A DNA stretch of 64,000 nucleotides from Mesorhizobium sp. M8A.F.Ca.ET.218.01.1.1 (GTDB lineage: Bacteria; Pseudomonadota; Alphaproteobacteria; Rhizobiales; Rhizobiaceae). The DNA lies in assembly GCF_004791165.1 (NCBI RefSeq), contig NZ_SRUZ01000002.1, positions 186,001 to 250,000 of the forward strand, given 5' to 3'. Positions 63,328-64,000 of the stretch are shown here, piece by piece. A program made the position numbers and the translations under genes. The notes below the pieces were generated by a model. That model saw only the letters and a program-made list of their open reading frames with translations, was not told the origin of the DNA and ran no database searches. How positions within the stretch are numbered: the stretch's first letter is position 1; every line of letters starts with the position of its first letter.

Positions 63328-64000
63328 TCACGCCGCGCTGAGCTTGGCCAAGGTCTCGTCATCGACTTCGAAGTTGGCGTACACGCTTTGCACGTCGTCA
63401 TCGTCCTCGAGCGTCGCAACCAGTTTCATCAGCGACTGCGCCCGCTCTTCGTCGACCGGGACATTGTTCTGCGGGCGCCAGATCAGCTTCACCGATTCCG
63501 CCTCGCCGAGCGAGACTTCCAGTGCCTTCGACACCTCGCCGACATTCTCGAAGGCGCAATAGATGGTGTGGCCTTCCTCGTCGCTTTCCACGTCGTCGGC
63601 ACCGGCTTCGATCGCCGCGTCCATGATCTTGTCGGCGCTGCCGGCCGAGGCCGGATAGTAGATTTCGCCGGCGCGGTCCCACATGAACGACACCGATCCG
63701 GTTTCGCCGAGCGCGCCGCCGGCCTTGGTGAAGGCGGCTCGCACATTCGACGCCGAGCGGTTGCGGTTGTCGGTCAGTGCCTCGACGATCACGGCGACGC
63801 CACCTGGGCCATACCCTTCGTAGCGCACGGCTTCGTAATTCTCGGCATCGCCCATCGAGGCCTTGTTGATGGCGCGCTGGATGTTGTCCTTCGGCATCGA
63901 CACCGCCTTGGCGTTCTGGATCGCCAGGCGCAGGCGCGGATTCATCGATGGATCGGGCGTCCCGCTCTTGGCGGCAACGGTGATTTCGCGCGCCAGCTTG
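63328..64000 (-). CDS. yebC: YebC/PmpR-family regulatory protein, N-terminus outside the window
   Basis: 224 C-terminal residues. Motifs [38 protein letters not shown] and [22 protein letters not shown] are diagnostic of the YebC family, long known as transcription regulators and more recently implicated in translation of proline stretches. The start lies just beyond the right edge; about 25 residues are missing. It overlaps or abuts the SelW-like gene. Confidence 0.95.
   Translation of the reverse strand, partial: KLAREITVAAKSGTPDPSMNPRLRLAIQNAKAVSMPKDNIQRAINKASMGDAENYEAVRYEGYGPGGVAVIVEALTDNRNRSASNVRAAFTKAGGALGETGSVSFMWDRAGEIYYPASAGSADKIMDAAIEAGADDVESDEEGHTIYCAFENVGEVSKALEVSLGEAESVKLIWRPQNNVPVDEERAQSLMKLVATLEDDDDVQSVYANFEVDDETLAKLSAA

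Overview
The window is a high-GC chromosomal segment of an alphaproteobacterium of the order Hyphomicrobiales (Rhizobiales), most likely Mesorhizobium or a close relative. The evidence is the conserved gene order (ruvCAB, ybgC, tolQRAB-pal-cpoB, tilS, ftsH, glmM; serC-serA), Omp25/31-type outer-membrane proteins, a TPP riboswitch before thiBPQ, and dispersed GC-rich palindromic repeats typical of rhizobia. It is mostly core chromosome, with no rRNA, tRNA, CRISPR array or complete insertion sequence. Two genes run off the ends (an M48 protease at the left, yebC at the right).

Layout. 1-8.2 kb: M48 lipoprotein protease, thiBPQ thiamine importer under a TPP riboswitch, divergent thiamine diphosphokinase, an ABC-F ATPase and a ccdAB toxin-antitoxin pair. 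8.2-16.2 kb: a one-TM proline/alanine-rich protein, purA, an EamA exporter, and a three-subunit periplasmic gluconate-dehydrogenase-type operon (small subunit, GMC flavoprotein, triheme cytochrome c). 16.5-23.1 kb: serC-serA with a structured leader, two beta-barrel outer-membrane proteins, glmM. 23.4-35.6 kb: two related secreted Cys-repeat proteins, then ftsH, tilS, cpoB, pal, tolB, tolA, tolR, tolQ and ybgC, all on the minus strand, with a four-helix-bundle gene between tolB and pal. 35.6-42.3 kb: a GH5 glycosidase, a Tat-type phosphoesterase, ruvB, a T4 Rnl1-like RNA ligase, ruvA, ruvC and a DUF1465 gene. 42.6-55.5 kb: small membrane proteins, a methyltransferase, an Lrp regulator with a divergent exporter, a thiE-like gene, a Sel1 protein, an alcohol dehydrogenase with a divergent LysR regulator, efp, a suhB-type phosphatase, a hemolysin III-type protein, and a MotA/MotB-like pair. 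55.7-64 kb: a small secreted protein, DUF1304, an M32 carboxypeptidase, an MsbA-like exporter, rpmE, a TetR regulator with a divergent NmrA/DUF1772 operon, a frameshifted glycine-zipper gene, a SelW-like protein and yebC.

Themes. Cell-envelope genes dominate, and five envelope or hypothetical genes have TTAA-N7-TTAA-like sites upstream, the form of CtrA boxes. The most unusual items are the low-GC RNA ligase that splits ruvA from ruvB behind its own terminator, and the four-helix-bundle gene bracketed by inverted GGGAATTG-type repeats inside the tol-pal cluster. A family of hairpin repeats (ATGCATGTCGTC arms) recurs four times, and one copy supplies the possible start of tilS.
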